Shown here: piece by piece, positions 10,309 through 19,400 of the stretch
Numbering within the stretch: the stretch's first letter is position 1
Layout of the letters: every line of letters starts with the position of its first letter
DNA from: Gracilaria caudata
Lineage: Eukaryota > Rhodophyta > Florideophyceae > Gracilariales > Gracilariaceae
Reading direction: 5' to 3'
DNA length: 29,381 nt
Assembly: GCA_030374735.1 (NCBI GenBank)
Contig: JASCIV010000238.1
Location: 1 to 29,381 of the forward strand
Translations under genes and position numbers: made by a program
The notes under the pieces: generated by a model
Told to the model about the DNA's origin: nothing
What the model saw: only the letters and a program-made list of their open reading frames with translations
The model's database searches: none

Positions 10309-11199
10309 TTATGCCTTTAGGGTAAAGAATAGGGTTGGGTTTGCCGATCCATGCGTTGACAAACGTGAGGTAAAAGTATTGTCTCTGACCTTCTTCACAA
10401 TATCAGAGACAGTTTTGTTATGCGCTTCAGCTACAGTATATACCCCACTAACATGATGCTGGTTGTACACCATCCAGTCGAGAACAACCTGACCCTCTTC
10501 ATTTGGGAGCCATTCGGGAAGTTTGGCTTCTTTCCTGAGCTCCGAACGTGGTCCATCAGCCCAAAATGAGGGATTGTACACATCATGTAGAGAGACATAT
10601 ACTGATCGCTTTACCTCTAATATCTTTGGAAACAAACTAGTTGTATAGAATCTTGCAAATTCCTCGTTGTGAAGACTATCTAGGAAGAGATAGTCCGGAG
10701 TGGGGTACTTTTTGAAGTTACTTAAGAACTGCTCTTTAAAGTCTCCGAGGACAAAATTCCAACCGTATTTCTCCCAGCTCTTTGACGATGCGGAAACTAC
10801 TGCGTCATGAATGTCGAAAGAGTACAATTTACCGTTGTTCTTATTTGCTTTTAAGGCTTCCATGATCCACAGAGTTGAGTAACCATGGGACGGAGATATC
10901 TCCCAGATGACTTTCGGACGAGTTTCTCTTATCCGCATATATGATATTTCAAGTTCGTAGTCATCGGAGAGGCAGTACATACCTGGTCTCTTGCAGTATT
11001 TTCTTGAAAGGTCATGTAAATATTCTATTTCTAGCATATACTTCTTGTACACATATTGTAACTGACTAACCACGACATCTTGACCGGATATCATTAAACA
11101 AGTGCTTCCGAAGTAAGTGCAAGAGCCAAACAGAAAACAAATCGCAAAAGCCACATACTTCCACTCGGACAAAAAGTTCCTTTTTGTACCGTTGCCCAT
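10309..11199 (-). CDS. Membrane-anchored class I SAM methyltransferase
   Basis: This is an intact 296-codon gene for an S-adenosylmethionine-dependent methyltransferase of the Methyltransf_24 type. A hydrophobic segment at residues 14-36 follows a short basic N-terminus, so it is probably a type II membrane protein of the ER or Golgi with the catalytic part in the lumen. The nucleotide-binding motif I is EISPSHGYST (residues about 100-109), the acidic residue at the end of strand 2 is Asp129 in LYSFDIHD, and a second conserved block is DYLFLDSLHNEEFARFY (169-185), then VSLHDV (202-207). The substrate cannot be read from the sequence. Golgi-type relatives often methylate sugars or polysaccharides, which would suit a seaweed cell wall, but that is inference. 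ATG at 11199 is the only sensible start. It is the only long undamaged gene in the window and lacks introns. Confidence 0.85.
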   Translation of the reverse strand: MGNGTKRNFLSEWKYVAFAICFLFGSCTYFGSTCLMISGQDVVVSQLQYVYKKYMLEIEYLHDLSRKYCKRPGMYCLSDDYELEISYMRIRETRPKVIWEISPSHGYSTLWIMEALKANKNNGKLYSFDIHDAVVSASSKSWEKYGWNFVLGDFKEQFLSNFKKYPTPDYLFLDSLHNEEFARFYTTSLFPKILEVKRSVYVSLHDVYNPSFWADGPRSELRKEAKLPEWLPNEEGQVVLDWMVYNQHHVSGVYTVAEAHNKTVSDIVKKVRDNTFTSRLSTHGSANPTLFFTLKA

Positions 11200-11470
11200 G
11201 GTTCTTGAAACCGAGATGCAAAGTTACTTTCAGAAGGTTCTAAGTCTTATTCTGTAATTGTTCTTATTTTATCTTCATGCTTCGTGAAGATGGACCTTCT
11301 TCCAGCCAAAGAGGAAATGGTGAAGAGATATCAAATTATTAGACACGTATATGTGCATCGATTGGGAGACTTCTATTTCGCTTGGAACCATCTCGGATTT
11401 CAATTCTACTTATTGGTTTCGTAGAGAATTAACTATTTTCGGATAGTAACTTTTTTGAAGAGGATTTTCT
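11200..11470. other. 5' flank of methyltransferase
   Basis: No coding signal is visible. This region should contain the promoter and 5' leader of the methyltransferase gene. No TATA box or known element is convincing. Confidence 0.4.
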
Positions 11471-12360
11471 TTTTCGTTTCTGAACTGTGCATGGTAAGAA
11501 GTTTAGTGAACCAATAGAATTAGTTTAGTGGTTCACTCCTCTGGAATTAATGTATTATAATTCCATTAAATTATAGTTGTACGTTACCAATGGGATCAAT
11601 ACTTCGCAATTGGCTTTAGTGGTGCCGTACCAGTAAAGTTCAACTAAGTATTCCAGTGGATCAGTAAATGAAGAGCCACTGAAACCACTAAAATATAGTG
11701 GTGCAATAAACCAAAAGAAGTTTAGCGGTGCCTTAAATATTTTCAGCGTTACAGTACTACTATAATGCGGATAAGGATCCACTACCATGCTCGAGAATTT
11801 TGATATACTACAGTATGTTCTAGGATTTCTATGAATTGTACCGCAGCCGAAATGATTTCTATCTGCACATCGTCCTTAGAGAAGGCAGCCAGGGGCACCG
11901 GTTTCTGAAATGAGCTGACTGTGTAAAGAGCATATACAAAAGTGTGCGTGGAGCCCATATGCTCAATTATTCATTAAGGTGGGTTGGCCTTGTTGGTTGG
12001 TTGGTCAAGTCGAAGCGAGAGCTCTCGGTTCGAACTTCAAGAAGGTCTCTACAAAAAATAGAGAACAGAATTAAGAAAAGTAAACTAGAGCAAAATCCAG
12101 AATATGAAGTGTACATGTGTACACGTGTGATAGATGTGCATATCTATGTAGACCATTCCGGGCTACTAAACTTTGCTTACCGTGACCCTGTTTTTCGTGG
12201 TACGATACCACTATAAGCCGTTATATTGCTCGTAAAATATTGGTATGGTACAACTACATTAGAATTTTAGTGGTTTATTGGATATTGCAGCACTAGAATT
12301 CCAATGTTTCGCCGACTGTTTTTAGTGGTAGAGTACCAGTGAAACTAGTTGTGGTATAAT
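11471..12360. repeat. Dispersed TAGTGGT/ACCACTA repeat cluster
   Basis: The word TAGTGGT or its complement recurs at least eight times across about 850 bases (near 11525, 11616, 11684, 11696, 11777, 12206, 12268 and 12323). Copies at 11615-11640 and 12321-12346 are extended direct repeats sharing TTTAGTGGT...GTACCAGT. A perfect palindrome, ACCACTA-AAATA-TAGTGGT, lies at 11684-11702, and CAGTGG/CCACTG arms at 11654-11681. The middle (11800-12180) carries an unremarkable 90-codon open frame. The arrangement suggests decayed terminal regions of one or more small transposable elements flanking about 500 bases. Confidence 0.5.
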
Positions 12361-13176
12361 AGGTCCGAGCGGATAGGTACGTGATATCGTCGGACAGTGC
12401 AATGTGCACCGACGGAAACCCATTGGGGACACGTGTGGGTTGGCACAGCTGGGCCGGACGGCAGGAGAATGGCACATGTGTGCGGTGGTGTCTGAAGCAC
12501 AAGTGGCAGTTACAGCAATGTACCCAATCGTACAGTAGGGTAGTGGCCAGATACTTAAGCGTAGCTTGCTGGAGCCTGACCCTACAGAGTAAACGTAAAA
12601 CACCACCAAGCACCTTTTACCGAAGGTCTTCCTTACTTGCTCGCGCAACCGAGTAGACAGCACGGTATTTCCCTACAGGTTTCACAGACCGTCCGTACCC
12701 TTGCATGTGCACCTGAGCACGTTTGGTGATACCAACCGTCCACGCTCCCTTTGATCGCCTGGTTCTTCCGTCCTTCCTCCCCTTTCGGACACATTACAGT
12801 GCCTGGACTGTGCGCTACACCGCTCTCGGACTCAAGACCGCTTCGGGTTCTCTCCCTCAAAACGAACTTCTTCAAAATGGTTTCCCAACCTAGAAGTGGA
12901 ATTCGAGTCAGCACGGAGTGATAGAAAAGACCTTGGAACAGATACGTACGGTATGAGTTCGTACGTCCCGATCGGAAGGAAAGACGAAGGGCAGGTCGCT
13001 AAAGACACTGCAGAGTCCGCTTTGGTCGCCTCTCGCGCCGCTTCGGACATTGCTTCCGTTGGCCGCCGTAGAACCCGAAGTAACGCGACTGTCTACGTTA
13101 CCGCCTCTGACGAGCCCGAACGGATCCTCCGCAACGCCTCCACATAAAAAAACCGAACGCAAATAAGAAAAAGAAG
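12361..13176. other. Leader region before the gag-like ORF
   Basis: No identifiable gene. A + frame at 12896-13147 (83 codons) has normal composition and ends 30 bases before the gag-like start. It could be an upstream part of the same element in another frame. If that element is an LTR retrotransposon, its LTR and primer-binding site should be here, but I could not find them. Confidence 0.3.
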
Positions 13177-13887
13177 ATGTCCCTTGAGCCCGTCTCGGAA
13201 GTGGAAGCCGAGCCTCAGGACGCCGCTGGCCCTGCACCTCCACTTCAGGCCGAATGGTTTATGCCCCTTCAGCTATGAACGCGGATTGCGCCCTATGCAC
13301 TTGAAAGCCTCCGCATGGAAATCGAGGTTCACGTCCCCATGGCGGTGGAATCGTACCTGAAGGAACGGGTTCCAGCACTGTTGCATGAGGACCTCCCACC
13401 TATCGTCCAAGACGTGGTGAGGAATGTCCTGAAGTCTGACTGGACGGAATTTGCTCCACGAGAAGATCTGAGCAGTACTTTGGCGGCACTGGTAGCGCAG
13501 CTTCCGACCCATCCCCAGACTTTAGCTCTTGACCGAACGGACAATGCACCCAATCGCGGTGAGTGGGATACCCGACCAGAAACGCAGACAGGTTCATCGA
13601 GGAATCCGACCGATGTGTATCTCCCATCAGTCCCAGATCAGGAAGATCCAGACGGAAGCTCGACTGATTCCTCAGAGGAGAAGAGGGATCGCCGCAAACG
13701 AAGCGATAGGTCGAACAAAAAGTCCGATGCAGATCATTCACCCCGCAGAAGAAAGTCCCGTCGTCGCAGAGGAAGAAGGCACTCCGACACGGACTCGGAA
13801 TCATCACGTTCGTCATCGGATGATGAGAAGACCAATACGGACAGCGAAAGAGGCTCAAGGAGCCCACGCAGAAGAGGGAAATCCTAA
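13177..13887 (+). pseudogene. Gag-like, Arg/Ser-rich ORF with internal TGA
   Basis: ATG at 13177 follows an A-rich leader and opens MSLEPVSEVEAEPQD. A single in-frame TGA at 13276-13278 interrupts it, and the frame then runs to TAA at 13885-13887, 236 codons in all. An internal ATG at 13315 gives a clean 190-codon ORF. The N-terminal half is amphipathic and helical in character (VPMAVESYLKERVPALLHE, IVQDVVRNVL). The C-terminal 80 residues are an acidic then Arg/Ser-rich tail (SSTDSSEEKRDRRKRSDR, PRRRKSRRRRGRR) ending GSRSPRRRGKS. Such a layout fits a nucleic-acid-binding gag of a retroelement or an SR-type protein, but no zinc knuckle, protease or reverse transcriptase follows. The identity is open. 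Confidence 0.45.
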
Positions 13888-14260
13888 TTTTATCGTTCCC
13901 GATAAGCCGCTTCGTGGGGACTTGCCGCGTCGTGCGGAACATTAAGCCGCATATCCCAGGGGGAACTTTCTGTCATTAGCTGTTCAATAAGATATCCATA
14001 TCTCGGGATATTTTCTTAGATTACCAATATGTCTTCAATTTCAATTTCCCGTCAAATTTTTTTGGCTTGCCATCTCTCAATAGAAATGCAATAGGTCCTC
14101 TTTGTCATGGATCCAAAGCTTTTCTGTGGGATTCCCCTTGGAGTTGGAACGAGTTTCTAATGACAGACACACTTCCTTTTTTGGAGATATGCGGAAGCTA
14201 CTGTACAGTGGAATGACGAAGAGCAGAAGAAGATGAAGCACTGGACTGTGAAGCACGAAG
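13888..14260. other. Stretch after gag-like ORF
   Basis: One + frame (frame 0) runs from about 13890 to 14210 with a single stop and reads plausibly (NFFGLPSLNRNAIGPLCHG, KAFLWDSPWSWNEF). It could be a decayed continuation of the preceding element in another frame. I do not recognise it. Confidence 0.25.
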
Positions 14261-14530
14261 ATGAAGTGGAAAGAGGTAGAATATAAAGATGAAGACGATA
14301 TTGAAGAAGTTGCTCACGCAGTGAGAAGTAGAGGAATTAAGAAGTTTATTGCTGCAGCCGCTTTGTGCGGGAGCCTACTGTCTCTGAGCGGGTCAGTCGC
14401 CTTTCGCGAGGTACTACCCCTTGAGGAGGAGGAGGGGAAGCAGAGAACACTTCAAGCCAAGCCAGCAGTGGCCGGAAAGTTTACCACTGCCTATCACTAC
14501 TCTACAAAGGGGTATTCAAAAGATATATGA
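14261..14530 (+). CDS. Small hypothetical protein with one membrane segment
   Basis: The 89-codon ORF begins MKWKEVEYKDEDDIEEVAH, a charged N-terminus. It is followed by a clear hydrophobic stretch at about residues 29-49 (FIAAAALCGSLLSLSGSVAF) and an acidic patch LPLEEEEGK. No family is recognised. It ends just before the capsid-like relic on the opposite strand. It could be a real small membrane protein or the end of the decayed upstream element. Confidence 0.25.
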   Translation: MKWKEVEYKDEDDIEEVAHAVRSRGIKKFIAAAALCGSLLSLSGSVAFREVLPLEEEEGKQRTLQAKPAVAGKFTTAYHYSTKGYSKDI

Positions 14531-14547
14531 AACTCCATTTCGGAGAC

Positions 14548-16229
14548 TCAGAGGCCTGGTAGCCCTGCACCAGGGGTGTTGCGCCAACCGGGGAAGTACT
14601 GCAGCGCGATCGCTCGCAGTGCCGAACCGTCGGTTACCGTGTCAAGAACGGCCCAGCCCACGCCGCGCAGGAAATCGCGGATTATCGCAGCTCGGGGTGT
14701 GATCGCCCCAGCGGTACCGGCCCCCGTCACCAACGGACCCTATGGAATAATTGGAGAAGCCGCATTCGCGGAAGCGCCAACGTTTTCGGTGAGATCGATC
14801 TCTTCGATAGGGTCCTCCTCTCCCTGATCCATAGGGATCCCCGCATCATCGGGCTCGTCGTCTTCATCGTTGACGTACACAAACCCACGCGGGTGCCCCT
14901 CGGGGACAGTCCGTTCTCGACGGCGTCGCTCTCTCGCTTCCGTGGCCGTAATAATTTTTCAATCCCACGGTTCAGAGTACACGAAGTCGCCTTCGCTCGT
15001 ATTGCGCCCGGATCGTTCGGACGCCGAATTCCATCGGATACCTGACTCGCAGGGACTGAGGTCCAGTCAATCTGGGAGATGGTGTTCACCTGCATCTCGA
15101 TCGCTCGAAAATTACGTGCGGAACCGAGTACCTAGGTCGGATCCAAATGTCGGATGGACTCGCGGAGAATGAAGGGCACGTCCCACAGACCATAAGCGTC
15201 GTACACCTCCCACAAGAGGAAGGCCGCGACGAGGACACACCATTCGGTGGCAAAGATGCTCCATAGCCCGTTCGACGGGGATTGCATGTGACCCGATATA
15301 GGTAATACTCGGCGGGAGCTCCGCATTACAACCTCGCGGCATTTCAACTTCGGCCCAGAACGGTGGGAGAGGAACATCTCGCCCGCGACGGGAATGATGT
15401 GCGATGCACTCTATCTCAGAGCACTGGTACGGTACCGGACACCCGAATCGAGATCGCCATTTCCGTTCATAACGGAGATTCTCGTAGAAGTTCGAGCGAG
15501 AGCGCCGGAGGTACCGGAATTCAGCCTTGAGAATGGGTCTACCCCATAGTATGAGGTCCTGATGAGGCCGGATCTCGTCCGGAAATTGCTCTATCTCTTC
15601 CAGAGTACTGGCTAGTCGGTCATCATAGGCCACTTCCCGAACTTAATATATCGGGCAACATCGAACCCATACCTGGGTGAGACGGGATGCTCATTAGACG
15701 CTAGGAAGTGTCGCGCGTACCTGATATGGGCTACTTCGTTTCGCGCGAAGTTTCGCGTCTCCCCGTGCTTGACCAGCAGGCGACTCGGATGCAGGACCGG
15801 ACAACATCAACCGGGAGTCCACCGAGGAGCTAAACGTCGATTGTGTATGAATCCACGAGACCGTGGTTTCGAACATCTTCGGCATCGAGCCAGGGAGCCT
15901 GGAAGAAGATATTGCCATGACGGTCCGGATCCCGGGTACGTAACGCTACTGGCGCAGGCCAGCCACCCGGCACAATGGGCACATAATTGCTAAACCAGTC
16001 CCACACGGAAGCTGCGCCTTGTTGCGACGGATCGGCATCGCCGGCAGAGGGCGGTGGAGCCACGGGCTGCTGCGGAAGAAGCACGGACCGGAACACCCGT
16101 AGATTCGCTAGTCACGGACCCTTTCTTGATTATTATTTCCGTCTCACGGACTCTCGATACTTCGCCCTGATCCTTCAGGCTCGGCCTATTATTCTGGGAG
16201 ATATTCCCGAACTCTCGTGAGTTAGTGCG
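14548..16229 (-). pseudogene. Capsid- or gag-like multi-frame relic, possibly viral
   Basis: About 560 codons of protein-like sequence run 5'-3' on the - strand but switch frame at least five times and contain a few stops. The pieces in order are: an open frame from 16229 (NSREFGNISQNNRPSL); one ending near 15830 with a Pro-rich linker, VWDWFSNYVPIVPGG and GNIFFQAPWLDAEDV; a Ser/Arg-rich piece to 15694; YGFDVARYIKFGKW; and 15633 onward with LEEIEQFPDEIRPHQDLILW and FGCPVPYQCSEIEC. Then come an aromatic block with LLWEVYDAYGLWDV, an acidic linker near 14820-14880 (VNDEDDEPDDAGIP), and an Ala/Gly-rich end, TDGSALRAIALQYFPGW, stopping at 14548. Tryptophan, proline and aromatic content, the acidic linker and the length (about 1.7 kb) suit a viral capsid/gag better than an enzyme. 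A nuclear copy of a totivirus-like gag has, as I recall, been reported in Chondrus crispus. I cannot confirm that this is it. No polymerase is adjacent. Confidence 0.4.
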
Positions 16230-16445
16230 CTACCGCGCGGCTCATTTGCCGGATCCACCGGGATCCTCACTCCGTGGCACGACTGTACCAGGCACCGTGG
16301 TTCTCAGACATCGTCGGCCCGTAGCTGATTCTACACTCACCCCCACCTCCGACCGCCAGCTCGGCTTGGGTCCCCGGATTTACACCCGGTTAACCGGAAC
16401 CCACCGGAGGGTTCTTGCCCCTGCGCTACTCAGCCAGAGCAGGCC

Positions 16446-16800
16446 TGAGCACCCTGTGGGTGCTTCCGCCGCGAGGCGGCCTTTTCCGGTTTTCATCCGG
16501 TGGTTTGCACCACACCGAACAACATTCTGGGTGTACCTCGCTACTACTATACTACACTCACATCCTCGTACTATTTTCCTCCTCTTTCGCCCTACCGTTG
16601 CAGGAGCTCCCACTATTTGCCGTAAGGTGCCGAGTTCCTCGGTGATTCCACCACATGGACCAATCTACCCTACCATCATCTGCCTAGCAGGAAGGGGATT
16701 CCCGGACTTACGCCTAGCACGTGCAATCTCTAACACAGGGTTCTCCCTATGTGCTGCCATCCTCGAGAGCACGGGTTGAACACCGTGGGTGTCTTTCTGC
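16446..16800. other. Hairpin-dense leader region
   Basis: Several perfect hairpins crowd this segment: AGCACCC-TGT-GGGTGCT (16448-16464), CCGCC-GCGA-GGCGG with a GNRA-type loop (16466-16479), CCGG...CCGG (16486-16500), GTGG...CCAC (16500-16513), CCGAG-TTC-CTCGG (16630-16642) and CACGG...CCGTG (16770-16787). The first motif is echoed as ACACC-GTG-GGTGT at 16780-16792. The segment lies just upstream of the - strand capsid-like relic, where a structured viral 5' leader would be expected. In + orientation the second hairpin followed by CCTTTT resembles a terminator. Confidence 0.5.
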
Positions 16801-18652
16801 AGGCGTGGTTGGTTGTTTTCCGTTTCGTACGGTTTGCATTACAATCTTGTCTCGTTTTCTTTCAGCGACGAATTTTGTTCCATTCTTTCCACTGTTTTCC
16901 TGGGACATCCACTCTACATCTCAGGTCACTCCAGTTTTCTTGGAAACCATTTGTTTCCTTACATCATTTGTGGTCTTTATATCACCCTCGGAGTGGGTTA
17001 TTAATATTGTTTTCAGTTAAATTGGGGCCGTGCATTACGCCTACAGAGTGGCCTTGTATATTGACTCTAATTTAGTCCTCCTTCCGTTTACTTCAACGTT
17101 TTTCTTTTCGTTCTGCAGTTCCGTTTTGTTGGCATGCTTCGCCCATTGGTTTTGTCTGGTAGTCGTGATCAATTTTATCGTTCATCTTTGTTCATTTGCT
17201 ACTTTCCTTCCTTTCCTTTAGCATAGATTTGTTTTTTCGTTTTGTTCTCTTCCAAAAACAACTGACCTACACCTATTGGTTTCTTTTGCCTTTTTAGAAT
17301 GGTACTCATGTGCACTTTGGTTGTTACCAATTGCACAGTTTTACGTTCCTCCAAAAATGGTGTCTACACTGCACCTGGATTGGCACCGTAAGCGAAAAGT
17401 ATAAGCGCTCTCGTTTCTCTGAGCAAAAAAGACTTGCGTTTTAAAGCAGGACGGAGCATTCATGCACACTTTGTCTCGTCGGATGCATTGCATTGATGTT
17501 TTTGCGAAACTCTTACAACCGAAAAGGCTATCCTAGTTGTATATAGATTTGATCTACTTTCTGCCAAAATCTTGCTTCTCTACACCTATTGGCAGGTTTT
17601 TGGCACATTGCTGGCATTTTTGGTACATGTTTCCTTTCCGTCGTCTATGCTTAAAATGGCAGCGTTTCATTCAAACAAAGTAGTGTACGTCGTGCTTTCT
17701 GATCAAAAACATGCGCCCTGTGACACGGCGCATTTTGCCCTCTTTCTGGGAGTTTACACAATTGGATCAGATTGATACCAAAATACTTAAAACTCAAACT
17801 CATATATCTATTGAAATAGTAACACTTGATCTGTACCCAACAAGTTTTAAAGACCATTAACCAGACAAGGACACTTTACTCTGTCACATGCAAAGCTAAA
17901 TAAACACAGTGCACTTAGTCTCTTCGTACCGGGTCACGTAATAAATGAATTTTCTCTAATTGCTTTCACGCTTTACTAAATAATTAGCTTTAGGAGCTTT
18001 GCGAACCTATTGCGAAGCCTGCTTTGCCTAACTCTGATGCGTTTTGCATCATATCAGAGAGATGCCACGCACATGTGAGAGTTCCCGACGCTGCGACTGA
18101 ATTTTGCCGACAAGAACATTACACGGCTACGTTTGAACGAACAAGGTCGGTTTCGTAGTGCACAACAAGGCATTTGCGCTTTGTTTTCTGAAGCGGCTTC
18201 TTTCACAACAATGGTGTGGCATGGTGCAAGGGTAGCAGCTCACGGAGGAGGAACTCCTTTCCGGCGTTCTGACCCAACTGTCTTTTGGAAGTGACCTGTT
18301 GGGCCATCAGCTTGATCCTAAACTAAGCTTCAAGCAGTTTGGGTCGACGCATTAGAAAATCCGAAGTGTGTTTCGAGCGACGACAGTAAATTTACATTGC
18401 CTAAAGTTGTGTGGAATGATCAACTGTAACCACTTGGGTTGTAGCGAAATTCTTGTTTGTTTCTGTAAGTAGAGAATGGGCTTTCTTGGATGCACTTTAG
18501 AAAAACGGACAGTCATGTTGACTCCTCACTATGCAATTTGGAATAATTTGTGCAGGAGCATCTTTAGGACGCCCAGGGATCAAAAGAGAAAAGAAACCTT
18601 TGTATCCACGACGGGCTGTCCAAAGCACTGAAGCGCAACTATTATATTATTA
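16801..18652. other. T-rich, gene-free stretch
   Basis: On the + strand the sequence is very T-rich, especially 16800-17650. Its open frames there (63-108 codons) overlap each other and are dominated by Phe, Leu and Ser, as expected of composition rather than coding. From 17650 on I see no protein-like frame longer than about 30 codons. No repeats stand out. Confidence 0.45.
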
Positions 18653-18908
18653 GGCCATCTCCATCGGTTGGATGATGATGGAAACGTCGCATTGGAAGAG
18701 GTTATGCAAACAGGCGAGATAGATCAATTTGTTTGAGAAATAGCTATCTGGAGCACCACGGTGACCAAAAGGGAACCATTTTCCATCCTCGCGATGATGA
18801 GAAAAAGCAAAAAATCTTGAAATGCGCCTCTTGTTAGGAAGACGGCGTCGCCAAATTAAGAAGCATTACAATGTTTCGGTCATCATCATCCAACCGGTGG
18901 GGATGGCC
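18653..18908. mobile_element. Harbinger-like MITE, 256 bp
   Basis: Near-perfect 28-29 bp terminal inverted repeats bound the element: left 18653-18681 starting GGCCATCTCCATCGGTTGG, right 18881-18908 ending ACCGGTGGGGATGGCC. The flanks are TTA on the left and TTC on the right, close to the TTA/TAA target duplication typical of PIF/Harbinger elements. The inside carries no gene. The assignment to Harbinger rests on the GG start and the near-TTA flank only. A related non-autonomous element of another superfamily is possible. Confidence 0.7.
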
Positions 18909-19400
18909 TTCGGTCACGACGACCGTTGGCAATGCTGGAGCCCATCACCAGGCAATTTACCGTTGTAAACCATGATGTTTGGCCAAACAGGCGTACAGTA
19001 CATCAAAAACATGTTGTGCTAACATTGCAACCCGGTCTTTTGGATCCAATGCATGACTCAGCCTTCACTAGGTACGAAGGCAGTAGACAGCACAATGGGC
19101 GTCTTCCTTTTGAAGACCAACCCAGCCTCCACATACGAAGGTGAGAAACATCATGCAAACCGGAAACAAGAACATTGCGGATTCCGAGCGCCCTTTGTTT
19201 TGGGTGGACCTTTTTAAAGATCGAATCATGTCATGAAGAATCATCCCGTCCCGTTGTACTGTAAATACACAACAAGGTTGAAATCGGAGGGGATTTTGCA
19301 AGGACCCTACACCCAAAACCCAACAGACCCAAAACAATCACTTTTAGGTCAGAGTCAGAGCAAGACAAACCAGCATTACAGCGTAAACCCCCCGCACTCG
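18909..19400. other. No confident gene
   Basis: A + frame near 19140-19230 briefly looks like protein (NIMQTGNKNIADSERPLFW), and another at 18926-19144 has 72 codons. Both are short, and neither has a recognisable motif. They may be remnants of a larger transposon next to the MITE. Confidence 0.3.

Noticed and set aside
12018..12050. GGTTCGAAC word resembling a tRNA T-arm
   Set aside because: No matching acceptor stem, anticodon arm or D-arm at the right spacing.
13400..13942. 180-codon - strand ORF
   Set aside because: Antisense shadow of the Arg/Ser-rich gag-like ORF.
16225..16779. 184-codon + strand ORF as a gene
   Set aside because: It covers the hairpin-rich leader of the opposite-strand relic and has no motif; rich in Pro, Arg and Thr as expected from the base composition.
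16749..17221. Several Phe/Leu-rich + strand ORFs as membrane proteins
   Set aside because: They overlap in three frames in a T-rich tract, so the hydrophobicity is a by-product of composition.
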